Assembly: GCF_037974265.1 (NCBI RefSeq)
Contig: NZ_CP150233.1
Span: 4,774,001-4,838,000, forward strand
Length of the DNA: 64,000 nucleotides
Direction of reading: 5' to 3'
From: Paenibacillus sp. FSL R5-0623
Lineage (GTDB): Bacteria > Bacillota > Bacilli > Paenibacillales > Paenibacillaceae
Program-made: the position numbers and the translations under genes
Notes under the pieces: model-generated
Database searches by the model: none
What the model was told of the DNA's origin: nothing
What the model saw: the letters and a program-made list of their open reading frames with translations, nothing else
Shown here: positions 1 through 7,921 of the stretch, in pieces
How the letters are laid out: every line of letters starts with the position of its first letter
Numbering within the stretch: the first letter of the stretch is position 1

Positions 1-258
1 GGGAAAGGATAACCCTTCGATTTCCATCCTGAATTTGATGGCATTTCCACCCGTGCCGCAACCGTAGCAGTAGAAAATTTGTTTCTCAGGTGTAACGGTG
101 AACGAAGGCGTCTTCTCGGAATGAAAAGGACAGAGGCCCTTCATATACTTCCCCTGTTTGGTCAGATGCACAAATCGGCTCACCGTATCGACAATATCAT
201 TCTGCTGTAACACCGATTCAATAATACTTTCGGGTATACCGCCTTGTCCGGTACTCAT
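1..258 (-). CDS. dnaG: DNA primase DnaG, N-terminal part (gene runs off the left edge)
   Basis: Encodes the first 86 residues of DNA primase, which makes RNA primers at the replication fork. The zinc-finger residues of the CHC2 domain are all visible: C43, H46, C64 and C67, in the contexts GLCPFHSEKTPSF and YCYGCGTGGN. The ATG at 258 is preceded by GAAGGTGG at a good distance. The rest of the gene (TOPRIM and helicase-binding domains) lies left of position 1. The neighbour yqxD upstream is the B. subtilis arrangement, so sigA probably follows outside the window. Confidence 0.96.
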   Translation of the reverse strand, partial: MSTGQGGIPESIIESVLQQNDIVDTVSRFVHLTKQGKYMKGLCPFHSEKTPSFTVTPEKQIFYCYGCGTGGNAIKFRMEIEGLSFP

Positions 259-305
259 CTCTGGCCACCTTCATCTCTTCAACACGTAAATATAATTCGA
301 TAAAC

Positions 306-773
306 TTACACATTCTCCTGCAAATCTTTTAAAAGTTTTGTCAGTTTATGTTGAAACATTTCTCGATCCTGCTCTGTGAAAGGCTTTGGGCCTTTTCCGT
401 AATGGCCTCTTTTTCGTGCTTTGGCCGCAGAATGACGAGAATCCAACATGAAATCAATGTCACGATCGTTGAATTCACGACCACGAAAGGACAAAACATA
501 ACAACGTTTGCCGAGCGCAAGTGCCGCAAGTCCATAGTCCTGAGTGATAACCACATCATATGGCTTAATATGATTAGCAATATACAGGTCTGCGCTCTGA
601 TCACTGCGATCCACTTGCACGGTTCGTACCCCTTCTCCTCCTTGAAGCAAATGATCAAATGAAGAGACTAACAATACGGGGATGTTGAAAAGGCGAGCGG
701 TTTGCGCAATCTCGGTTTTGACCGGGCAAGCATCACCATCCACAACAATGTGACGTATATTTAACTCACTCAA
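306..773 (-). CDS. yqxD: YaiI/YqxD family protein (DUF188)
   Basis: A small conserved protein of unknown function with a fold related to PIN nucleases, located directly upstream of dnaG as in B. subtilis. The family hallmark VVDGDACPVK is at the N-terminus, followed by DVVITQDYGLAALAL and the RKRGHYGKGPKPF segment near the C-terminus. I choose a TTG start at 773, giving MSELNIRHIVVDGDACPVK, because GGTGG lies 7 nt upstream and the length then fits the family. In-frame ATGs at 794 and 854 would add 7 or 27 residues but have no ribosome binding site. The start is uncertain; the family assignment is not. Confidence 0.88.
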   Translation of the reverse strand: MSELNIRHIVVDGDACPVKTEIAQTARLFNIPVLLVSSFDHLLQGGEGVRTVQVDRSDQSADLYIANHIKPYDVVITQDYGLAALALGKRCYVLSFRGREFNDRDIDFMLDSRHSAAKARKRGHYGKGPKPFTEQDREMFQHKLTKLLKDLQENV

Positions 774-868
774 ACCCAGACCACCCGGTTTCATAAAATA
801 GCTGCATATTGTTATATACGACCCCGGCCAGGCAAAATCCTTCTGGCACAACAAGGGAAATCAAAGGC

Positions 869-922
869 TAAAATACGGAGCGGTTGTAAAAAATACATTT
901 CACAACCCGTTCCGTATATTTA
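869..922 (-). terminator. Probable intrinsic terminator of glyQS
   Basis: An inverted repeat pairs ATACGGAACGGGTTGT with ACAACCGCTCCGTAT around a loop of about 14 nt and is followed by TTTT on the minus strand. It sits just after glyS and separates the glyQS transcript from yqxD-dnaG. Confidence 0.6.
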
Positions 923-1002
923 TACCCTCATATATCCTTCTTTAATACTGAATTTTAGCTTTGCGCCAAGTCTGTGGAAAAGGACTCATGAAATACGCCC
1001 AA

Positions 1003-3078
1003 TTACCAAACCAACTTGGAAAAATCAGCAAATCCTTTTAAGTCACGATCAATAGCCGCGAGCAAGGCAAGTCGATTCGCCCGAACAGCTTCATCTTCGG
1101 CCATAACCATAACCGAATCGAAGAATGAGGTAATACCATCCTTCCAGGCAGATGCAATAGCCAGTGCTTCAGCAGCATGATGCTGAGTCAACGCCTGACG
1201 ATATTCTGCATTCGTTTTGCTCCATGCCTCATGTAGCTGACGTTCTCCATCTTCCGTGAACAGTTCTGGATGTACGGAAGCATTGGATGCTTTGGCAGCC
1301 AGATTACCCACACGGTTGAACGACTCAACCGTTGTTTTGAATGCGTCTCCTGTCAGAACAGCCGCCATCAACGCTTCACCTTTTGGTACCACAGCGCTGA
1401 TATCATCGAATCCGGAAGAAATTACGGCATCCACTACGTCGTAGCGAACGGTTTCGGACAACAATTTTTTCACACGAAGACCAAAGAAGTCTTGCAGATC
1501 TTTACGAACCTCTTCATCTGCACGTTTCAACAGGTTCATCTGGGCATGTACTTGAAGGGCTACTCCGAACACGTCTGACAATGTCAGCGGAAGCTTGTGA
1601 TCCAGCAAAATCTGTACAATACCTGCAGCCTGACGGCGCAGTGCGTACGGATCCTGGGAACCGGTTGGAATAATATTGATAGAGAAACAACCCACGATTG
1701 TATCCATTTTGTCCGCAGCACTCACAATGGCACCAACAAGAGAAGCAGGGGATTGATCTCCAGCGAAACGTGGCTGATAGTGTTCGAATACCGCTTTGGC
1801 CACTTCTTCTTTTTCGCCAGCTTTACGAGCATAATCCTCACCCATCACACCTTGCAGTTCCGGGAATTCTCCCACCATCAGTGTCACCAGATCGAATTTG
1901 CAGATATCTGCTGAGCGGCTAACGGATTCAGCAACATCACCGGATACTTGCAGTTTGGCAGCAAGTCCATCTGCAATCTTGCGAATACGACGCACTTTAT
2001 CTCCAACGGTTCCTAGTTCTTCCTGGAAAACGATACTTTCCAGCTTCGACAATGCATCCTTAATCTGTAGCTTCTGATCTTCCTCATAGAAGAACTTGGC
2101 ATCAGACAGACGTGCACGCAGAACTTTTTCATTTCCTTTGGCAATAACGTCCAGTGAATCGCTTCCACCGTTACGTACCGTCACGAAGAATGGCAACAAT
2201 TGTCCTTCATTGTCCAGTACAGGGAAATAACGCTGATGCTCACGCATGGAAGTAATCAATACTTCTTGTGGAATATTTAAGAATGAGGAGTCAAATGTCC
2301 CGAATAATACGGTAGGTGTTTCCACCAGGAACAGGACTTCCTCCAGCAAGTCTTCCTTAATCGCGATATCCCATTTTTTCTCAGCAGCCAGTGCCTGAAT
2401 CTGGGATACAATCATCTGTTCACGTTCCTGGATATCAACAATGACATGTTCTGCACGCAACACTTCCACGTATGAAGACGGAGTGGAGATCACGGCCTCC
2501 TTACCGAGGAAACGATGTCCGCGAGTTACATTACCCGATTTAACACCTGTCACTTCCAGATCGATAACATCACTGCCGAGCATAGCCACAATCCAGCGGA
2601 TTGGACGTACAAATTTGAAATCATAGGAAGCCCAACGCATGAATTTTGGGAACGTCATGGCATGTAATACAGAAAGTAATCCTTCGCCAACCACGGAAGC
2701 CGTCTCCACACCTTTGCTGCTCTTCGTTGCATAGATATATTCGACACCGTTCAGTTCCTTGAACGTGAACTGGTCGGGTTCAACACCTTGACTGCGGGCG
2801 AATCCGAGTGCAGCCTTGCTCCAATTGCCACTGTCGTCCAGGGCAATTTTGCGTGAAGGACCTTTCACTTCTTCCTCGATATCTTCCTGTTTTTCAGCCA
2901 CATTTTGAATCAAAACAGCCAGACGGCGCGGTGTGGCATACGCGTTCACTTCACCATAAGCAATGCGGGATGCGTCAAGCCATTTCACGATACGCTCTTG
3001 TAGCTGTGCGATTGCTGCGCGCATAAACCGTGCAGGTACTTCTTCCAACCCGATTTCAAATAACAGATCCTTAGACAT
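1003..3078 (-). CDS. glyS: Glycine--tRNA ligase beta subunit
   Basis: The beta chain of the bacterial alpha2beta2 glycyl-tRNA synthetase, 691 residues, the usual length. It recognises and positions tRNA-Gly, while the alpha chain carries the aminoacylation site. It starts MSKDLLFEIGLEEVPARFM, the characteristic opening of GlyS, and its later part contains the HD-like segment (QPRFAGDQSPASLVGAIV...ADKMDTIVG) and a C-terminal anticodon-binding domain. The start overlaps the end of glyQ by 8 nt, indicating translational coupling. Both genes lie behind the glycine T-box upstream of glyQ. Confidence 0.97.
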   Translation of the reverse strand: MSKDLLFEIGLEEVPARFMRAAIAQLQERIVKWLDASRIAYGEVNAYATPRRLAVLIQNVAEKQEDIEEEVKGPSRKIALDDSGNWSKAALGFARSQGVEPDQFTFKELNGVEYIYATKSSKGVETASVVGEGLLSVLHAMTFPKFMRWASYDFKFVRPIRWIVAMLGSDVIDLEVTGVKSGNVTRGHRFLGKEAVISTPSSYVEVLRAEHVIVDIQEREQMIVSQIQALAAEKKWDIAIKEDLLEEVLFLVETPTVLFGTFDSSFLNIPQEVLITSMREHQRYFPVLDNEGQLLPFFVTVRNGGSDSLDVIAKGNEKVLRARLSDAKFFYEEDQKLQIKDALSKLESIVFQEELGTVGDKVRRIRKIADGLAAKLQVSGDVAESVSRSADICKFDLVTLMVGEFPELQGVMGEDYARKAGEKEEVAKAVFEHYQPRFAGDQSPASLVGAIVSAADKMDTIVGCFSINIIPTGSQDPYALRRQAAGIVQILLDHKLPLTLSDVFGVALQVHAQMNLLKRADEEVRKDLQDFFGLRVKKLLSETVRYDVVDAVISSGFDDISAVVPKGEALMAAVLTGDAFKTTVESFNRVGNLAAKASNASVHPELFTEDGERQLHEAWSKTNAEYRQALTQHHAAEALAIASAWKDGITSFFDSVMVMAEDEAVRANRLALLAAIDRDLKGFADFSKLVW

Positions 3079-3958
3079 GCTCGGCTCCCCCTTTCTTGAT
3101 CAGCGGGAAGCCTAGCTTCTCACGCTCTTCCATATATGTTGCAGCGACTTGGCGAGCCAGATTACGGACACGTGTGATATAACCCGTACGTTCCGTTACA
3201 CTGATGGCCCCACGTGCATCCAACAGGTTGAACGTGTGGGAACATTTCAGCACATAGTCATATGCCGGGAATACCAGATGCTGCGCCATGGCTTTGTTTG
3301 CTTCTTCTTCATGCATGTTGAAGAGTGTAAACAGCATTTTGACATCAGATACTTCAAACGTATATTTAGAGTGTTCGAATTCTGGCTGACGGAATACATC
3401 ACCATAAGTAATACCTTCCACCCATTCCAGATCAAACACATTCTCTTTATCCTGAATGTAAGAAGCCAAACGCTCCATACCATACGTAATTTCAACAGCT
3501 ACCGGATTTGTCTCGATTCCACCGACCTGTTGGAAATACGTAAATTGTGTAATTTCCATTCCGTCCAACCATACTTCCCAACCAAGACCTGCACAACCAA
3601 GGGAAGGATTCTCCCAGTTATCTTCAACAAACCGAATATCATGTTTGAGCGGATCAATGCCCAGACGTTTCAGACTTTCCAGATAAATTTCCTGAATATT
3701 GTCCGGTGAAGGCTTGATGATTACCTGGAACTGATGATGCTGGTACAGCCGGTTAGGGTTCTCACCATAACGTCCGTCCGAAGGACGACGGGAAGGCTCC
3801 ACATAGGCCACTTTCCAAGGTTCGGGTCCAAGCGAACGCAAAAAGGTCATCGGGTTCATCGTACCTGCCCCTTTTTCCGTATCGTATGGCTGGACAATAA
3901 TACAGTTATGCTCGGCCCAGAATTGTTGCAGCGTTAGAATCATCTGCTGAAAATTCAT
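3071..3958 (-). CDS. glyQ: Glycine--tRNA ligase alpha subunit
   Basis: Catalytic alpha chain of glycyl-tRNA synthetase, 295 residues. Typical GlyQ segments are visible: MNFQQMILTLQQFWAEHNC at the N-terminus, then QPYDTEKGAGTMNPMTFLR and YVEPSRRPSDGRYGENPNR. I use the ATG at 3958 because AAGGAG lies 7 nt upstream; an earlier ATG six codons upstream would sit before that site. It is the first gene after the T-box leader and overlaps glyS at its 3' end. Charging of tRNA-Gly is therefore expected to control both subunits together. Confidence 0.97.
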   Translation of the reverse strand: MNFQQMILTLQQFWAEHNCIIVQPYDTEKGAGTMNPMTFLRSLGPEPWKVAYVEPSRRPSDGRYGENPNRLYQHHQFQVIIKPSPDNIQEIYLESLKRLGIDPLKHDIRFVEDNWENPSLGCAGLGWEVWLDGMEITQFTYFQQVGGIETNPVAVEITYGMERLASYIQDKENVFDLEWVEGITYGDVFRQPEFEHSKYTFEVSDVKMLFTLFNMHEEEANKAMAQHLVFPAYDYVLKCSHTFNLLDARGAISVTERTGYITRVRNLARQVAATYMEEREKLGFPLIKKGGAEHV

Positions 3959-3994
3959 AATCATGCTCCTTTTCAATGGTTTGTTAGCAAGCTT

Positions 3995-4216
3995 AGGACG
4001 GTGAAGACAACAATAAATAGCCCCCGTCCTACGCCTGTTGTACAGACGTAGGGACGAGAGCTATTCCCGCGGTTCCACCCTACTTGGCTTAGATCAAACA
4101 GGATGATCCTGTTCGCTCCAGCCCACTTTTCCGTGTCCATTCATGCTCCCGAGTGCCGTTTCAAAGACCGATTTAGCCAGGCTCCCACCATCCCCGGCTC
4201 GCTTATTCATGATTCT
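3995..4216 (-). promoter_or_regulatory. Glycine T-box riboswitch leader of glyQS
   Basis: On the minus strand the leader carries the invariant T-box AGGGTGGAACCGCG (4068-4081). A stem-loop terminator follows, pairing AATAGC...CGTCC with GGACGGGGGCTATT, then TTATTG (about 4008-4067). Upstream lies the Stem I core GAGCCGGGGATGGTGGGAGCC, and the likely specifier is GGC, a glycine codon, at 4155-4157 in the context GAAACGGCACTCGGGAGC. Uncharged tRNA-Gly would stabilise the antiterminator and allow glyQS expression. A possible -10 TATAAC lies just upstream near 4226. The leader fills the gap before recO. Confidence 0.92.
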
Positions 4217-4368
4217 CAAGTGTTATACAACGACTTGTCTCCATAAATGCAATAAATCCAGTCTTTTACTTTCTCGTTCAATGCATGTCTCATAAAGAGA
4301 AATTATATTTCATAATATATAAAATCTAGTATGAAGTCAAGATATAGTTTCGCTTCCACCAAAACGCC

Positions 4369-5121
4369 TCAAATCCCGTACTTCTCCATCTGATCGAGGA
4401 AAGAACGGGATTTAAGATTCAGACCGAGCTGATGATCCATAAAAGCACGCATCAACTTTTTGATCTCATCACGGGTAGACTCACTTACTGATATATTTCC
4501 CAAGCGTTGCAGATCCAACTGCGCGAACAAACGCAACAACTTCAGAGCCTTTGGACTAACTGACATCGCTGGAGGATCGAAATGTTTGCATGCTCGACAC
4601 AAGACGCCACCAAGTCTGGGACTTATAAACAACTGCTCATCTGGTCGCTCCTGATTGCAGGAGATGCACTCATCGAACTGTGGACCGTATCCGGATGCCT
4701 GTAATATTTTCATTTCGTACAGACTTGTAATAACAACCGGATCTTTCTCTTCCTTCAAAGCTTGCAAACACGCCTTTAACTGTTTGAACCAAAATGTACC
4801 TGTCTCTTCATCCTGAAGCACCCGATCCAATAGTTCACACGCATAAGAAGCATATGAGGCCTTGACCAGATCTTCACGCAACTCATGATAAGATTCAACA
4901 ATTTCTCCAGCGTTCAGTGTGCCTAGACCTGTATTGCGAAAATATACATATTGACCATACGTAAACGGCTGCACCAGTGCAGCATGTCGGCTCTTGGGCT
5001 TTTTGGCACCGCGGACGAGTACCCCTACTTTCCCGCCGCTTTCGGTGCAAAGCGTAATGATTTTGTTCCCTTCGCCGTAGTCCATGCTGCGGATGACAAT
5101 CCCTTCCACCCTGTATAGCAT
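4369..5121 (-). CDS. recO: DNA repair protein RecO
   Basis: Recombination mediator that helps load RecA on SSB-coated single-stranded DNA in the RecFOR pathway; 250 residues, normal length. The N-terminal OB-fold starts MLYRVEGIVIRSMDYGEGNKI. A four-cysteine zinc site is visible (CISCNQERPDE followed after about 20 residues by CRACKH). The gene follows yqzL and era as in B. subtilis, and the short spacing suggests co-transcription. Confidence 0.96.
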   Translation of the reverse strand: MLYRVEGIVIRSMDYGEGNKIITLCTESGGKVGVLVRGAKKPKSRHAALVQPFTYGQYVYFRNTGLGTLNAGEIVESYHELREDLVKASYASYACELLDRVLQDEETGTFWFKQLKACLQALKEEKDPVVITSLYEMKILQASGYGPQFDECISCNQERPDEQLFISPRLGGVLCRACKHFDPPAMSVSPKALKLLRLFAQLDLQRLGNISVSESTRDEIKKLMRAFMDHQLGLNLKSRSFLDQMEKYGI

Positions 5122-5154
5122 GCCTCGTCACCTAACCATTCCCGAATCAGCCAA

Positions 5155-5295
5155 TTATCCTTCGGCTTCTTCATCTTCAATCACTTCCCTTGCATTATCC
5201 GACTCCTGTCCTAACGAGTTACACGCCTCGGTATATAACAAATAGGACTCCACATCCCCCGTCATCGCAAAAACCTTCCACGAAAAATCTCGCAT
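5155..5295 (-). CDS. yqzL: YqzL family small protein
   Basis: A 46-residue protein starting MRDFSWKVFAMTGDVESYLLY, which I recognise as the YqzL family (unknown function), normally found between era and recO in Bacilli. The C-terminal half is acidic. The ATG at 5295 is chosen because the conserved family sequence begins there; a longer in-frame ORF to 5358 adds 21 residues with no family support. A GAGG sequence lies upstream at a rather long spacing. Confidence 0.85.
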   Translation of the reverse strand: MRDFSWKVFAMTGDVESYLLYTEACNSLGQESDNAREVIEDEEAEG

Positions 5296-5399
5296 CGGAA
5301 TTTCATCCTCTCTTCGGAAATGACGTCTGCATCTACCAAATAGGATGGAGTCTTGCAAGGTAAACTATGTGTTGCAATTACTGGATACAATTCCGACGA

Positions 5400-6299
5400 T
5401 TAGTCGCGGCCAAAGCCAAGGTCACGCAGAACTCTATCCTGATTTCTCCAGTCTTTTTTCACTTTAACCCACAGGTCCATGAAAATTTTGGAGCCAAGCA
5501 AATTCTGAATGTCATGTCGAGCTCGTTTACCCACTTCTTTCAGAAGGGCACCTTGCTTCCCGATAATGATCCCTTTTTGGGAATCCCGTTCCACAAAAAT
5601 GACAGCTGAGATATAAACGACACCATTATCCTGCACTTTCATATCTTCGATCGTTACAGCAATGGAGTGAGGCACTTCTTCACGAGTCATTTGCAAAATT
5701 TTCTCACGAATCAACTCGGCACATACAAACTGCTCCGGATGGTCAGTAACCTGGTCGTCAGGATAGTACTGTGGACCTTCAGGCAGATACTTGCCGAGCT
5801 GTTCCAGTAATGTGCTGACATTATTGCCATGCTTGGCAGACACAGGCACAATTTCAGCGAAATCGTGTAATTTGCGATACTCTTCAATAAGTGGTAACAG
5901 CGCTTCCGGCTCAATTTTGTCAATTTTGTTCATAACGAGAATGACAGGCGTACGGATATTTTTCAGCTGTTCCGCAATATAGCGGTCACCACCGCCCATA
6001 CCTTCGGAAGCATCAATCAAGAATAAAGCTGCTTCTACTTCACTCAGTGTGTTCAAAGCGGTCTGGTTCATATAATCGCCTAATTTGGACTGACGTTTAT
6101 GAATCCCTGGTGTATCCAGAAAAACGATCTGTTGATTGTCCGATGTATATACACCGTGAATTTTATTACGGGTTGTTTGCGGCTTGTCCGACATAATTGC
6201 AATTTTCTGTCCAATGACTTGGTTCATCAAAGTGGATTTACCAACGTTAGGACGTCCGATAATGGCTACAAAACCGGATTTGAATTTTTGTTTTTTCAT
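5400..6299 (-). CDS. era: GTPase Era
   Basis: Essential ribosome-assembly GTPase that binds the 3' end of 16S rRNA; 299 residues. Motifs: G1 GRPNVGKS at 15-22, G3 DTPGIH at 62-67, G4 NKID at 124-127, and a C-terminal KH domain with the segment GIIIGKQGALLKEVGKRAR. The protein is preceded by a good ribosome binding site and followed by yqzL, in the same order as B. subtilis. Confidence 0.97.
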   Translation of the reverse strand: MKKQKFKSGFVAIIGRPNVGKSTLMNQVIGQKIAIMSDKPQTTRNKIHGVYTSDNQQIVFLDTPGIHKRQSKLGDYMNQTALNTLSEVEAALFLIDASEGMGGGDRYIAEQLKNIRTPVILVMNKIDKIEPEALLPLIEEYRKLHDFAEIVPVSAKHGNNVSTLLEQLGKYLPEGPQYYPDDQVTDHPEQFVCAELIREKILQMTREEVPHSIAVTIEDMKVQDNGVVYISAVIFVERDSQKGIIIGKQGALLKEVGKRARHDIQNLLGSKIFMDLWVKVKKDWRNQDRVLRDLGFGRD

Positions 6300-6338
6300 A
6301 TGTTCCTCCTCAGGCGCCTAGGCCTGGAATGTATTGGT

Positions 6339-6755
6339 TTATTTTTTGGCGGAATTCAGATCAGAAGGCCCAAAAGCCCAAGGTAACAGTTCAGCAACGG
6401 TGGTCTCTTGCAGATCACCTTTCAAGTTCCCCAAGATGACTTTCATATCGGGTTCACACAGTTCGTACATGACCTGACGACATACGCCACATGGAGCAAT
6501 CGGACCATCTGTGTCTCCCACAATGGCAATCGCTGTGAAGCTGCGAGGCTTCTGCCCACCTGCAATGGCACTGAACATCGCCGTACGCTCAGCACAGTTA
6601 CCTGGTGTATACGCAGCATTCTCAATATTACAACCATGATGCACATGACCTTCACTGTCAAGCAAAGCCGCGCCTACACCAAAATGGGAGTACGGCGTAT
6701 ACGCCTTAGTACGTGCCTTAATTGCCTCTTGCATTAACAAACCGTTATCCATCAT
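6339..6755 (-). CDS. cdd: Cytidine deaminase
   Basis: Deaminates cytidine and deoxycytidine to uridine forms in pyrimidine salvage. The zinc site is complete: CAERTAMF supplies the cysteine and catalytic glutamate, and PCGVCRQV supplies two more cysteines, the tetrameric-type arrangement. The ATG at 6755 follows AGGGAG at 6-7 nt; an ATG 11 codons further upstream lacks a ribosome binding site. The C-terminal extension ending in GPSDLNSAKK is slightly longer than B. subtilis Cdd. It lies between dgkA and era as in B. subtilis, but a dispersed repeat (6794-6950) separates it from dgkA. Confidence 0.96.
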   Translation of the reverse strand: MMDNGLLMQEAIKARTKAYTPYSHFGVGAALLDSEGHVHHGCNIENAAYTPGNCAERTAMFSAIAGGQKPRSFTAIAIVGDTDGPIAPCGVCRQVMYELCEPDMKVILGNLKGDLQETTVAELLPWAFGPSDLNSAKK

Positions 6756-6793
6756 TATTCTCTCCCTTAGGGTGCAATATAAAATCAAACTAG

Positions 6794-6950
6794 TGCATTT
6801 ACACTGGACACTCCGATGTCAGAACAACCTTCCGAGCGCTGTTATCCCCAGATTTTTTTGATCCCTTTTAATAAGGGAAAATCCGGGGATAAAGGCGCAC
6901 ACTTCGTTTCTTCAGGTTTCTTCTGACCTCTCCGTTATCGTGTTTGCATC
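6794..6950. repeat. Dispersed hairpin repeat, copy A
   Basis: About 157 bp forming a long imperfect inverted repeat. The core (6839-6897) has CTGTTATCCCC on the left and GGGGATAAAGGCG on the right around a T-tract and a small TCCCTT/AAGGGA hairpin. Flanking arms include GTCAGAACAACCT on the left and AGGTTTCTTCTGAC on the right, which pair. The ends are TGCATTTACAC and GTGTTTGCA. Copies B (35651-35806) and C (42270-42436) match it. It could be a MITE/REP-like element or a transcribed structured RNA. Confidence 0.8.
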
Positions 6951-7018
6951 AAGCAAATTTATATTAGTGTGTAGTATTAAAATCAAACAAAACGAATCAA
7001 AACAAAGTTAATACAAAA

Positions 7019-7390
7019 TCAATACAACCCTAGCCAGCTCATCACCGGCTTAATGAAAACAATACAACCGATGATGACGGCGAATACCGCTGCCAGCAGA
7101 ACTGCCCCGGCCGCGGTATCCTTTGCCGCTTTTGCCAGCGGATGGATATGGGGGTGTGCCAAGTCAACCGCTGCCTCTACAGCCGTGTTCATCAATTCAG
7201 TCACCAAGACCAAAAAGACAGCGGTCAGCACAAACATCCAATCCGTTCTTGAGATTCTGAAAAAAAAGCCGGCTACACACATCAAAATAGCCACTCCCGT
7301 GTGAACTCTCACATTACGCTGAGTCCGCAACCCATATGCGATTCCTTCCGCAGCATTGCGGAATACCAGACCCCAGGAGCGCCTTTTCAT
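7019..7390 (-). CDS. dgkA: Diacylglycerol/undecaprenol kinase family protein
   Basis: Small integral-membrane lipid kinase, 123 residues; Bacillus homologues phosphorylate undecaprenol. The family motif ELMNTAVEAAVDL and the segment AKAAKDTAAGAVLLAA are present, with three hydrophobic helices (about residues 31-48, 53-70 and 95-115). The start codon overlaps the stop of ybeY (TAATG), so the two are translationally coupled. The substrate cannot be read from the sequence; undecaprenol is inferred from the Gram-positive family. Confidence 0.93.
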   Translation of the reverse strand: MKRRSWGLVFRNAAEGIAYGLRTQRNVRVHTGVAILMCVAGFFFRISRTDWMFVLTAVFLVLVTELMNTAVEAAVDLAHPHIHPLAKAAKDTAAGAVLLAAVFAVIIGCIVFIKPVMSWLGLY

Positions 7391-7887
7391 TATCGAGTCA
7401 ACCCGGCCTGGGCCAATACCGCTTCTTGTTTGCCCATCATTTCAGCCTCACTTGCTTCATCCTGATGGTCGTATCCGAGCAGGTGCAAGAAACCATGGAC
7501 AAACAGAAAACCAAGTTCACGTTCAAATGAGTGTCCATACTCTTCACTTTGCAGGATGGTCCGTGGTACGGAAATGATGATGTCTCCAAGAACATCCGGC
7601 ATTTCTTCCATTTCTTCATCTTCGTCCAGCTCATAGATAATATCGAGCTCTTCATCCACCGTTTCGTTCATCGCAAAAGACAGTACATCCGTAGGACGAT
7701 CAATACCGCGATAATCACGGTTCAACTCATGGATCTGCTCATCGTTTACAAAAGTCAGAGCCACTTCCCCGTCTGCAACACCTTCCGCTTCTCCGGCGAG
7801 ATTCAGCAACTGTTCCAGCATTGCAATCATCGGTTCTGTAATTTCTTTATCCTGTTGTTCATTATTCCATGCCAGATTAAGACTCAT
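7390..7887 (-). CDS. ybeY: Endoribonuclease YbeY (rRNA maturation factor)
   Basis: Metal-dependent single-strand endoribonuclease needed for 16S rRNA 3' maturation and ribosome quality control; 165 residues. The H3 metal site is HGFLHLLGYDH, with H131, H135 and H141. The conserved RPTDVLSF segment (64-71) precedes an acidic stretch of about 20 residues, including DEDEEMEEM, that is longer than in many orthologues. Neighbours dgkA, the HD hydrolase and phoH are the usual set, and PhoH and YbeY are often functionally paired. Confidence 0.96.
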   Translation of the reverse strand: MSLNLAWNNEQQDKEITEPMIAMLEQLLNLAGEAEGVADGEVALTFVNDEQIHELNRDYRGIDRPTDVLSFAMNETVDEELDIIYELDEDEEMEEMPDVLGDIIISVPRTILQSEEYGHSFERELGFLFVHGFLHLLGYDHQDEASEAEMMGKQEAVLAQAGLTR

Positions 7888-7921
7888 TCTTTCATAACTC
7901 CTGTCTGCTCATATTATTAAA

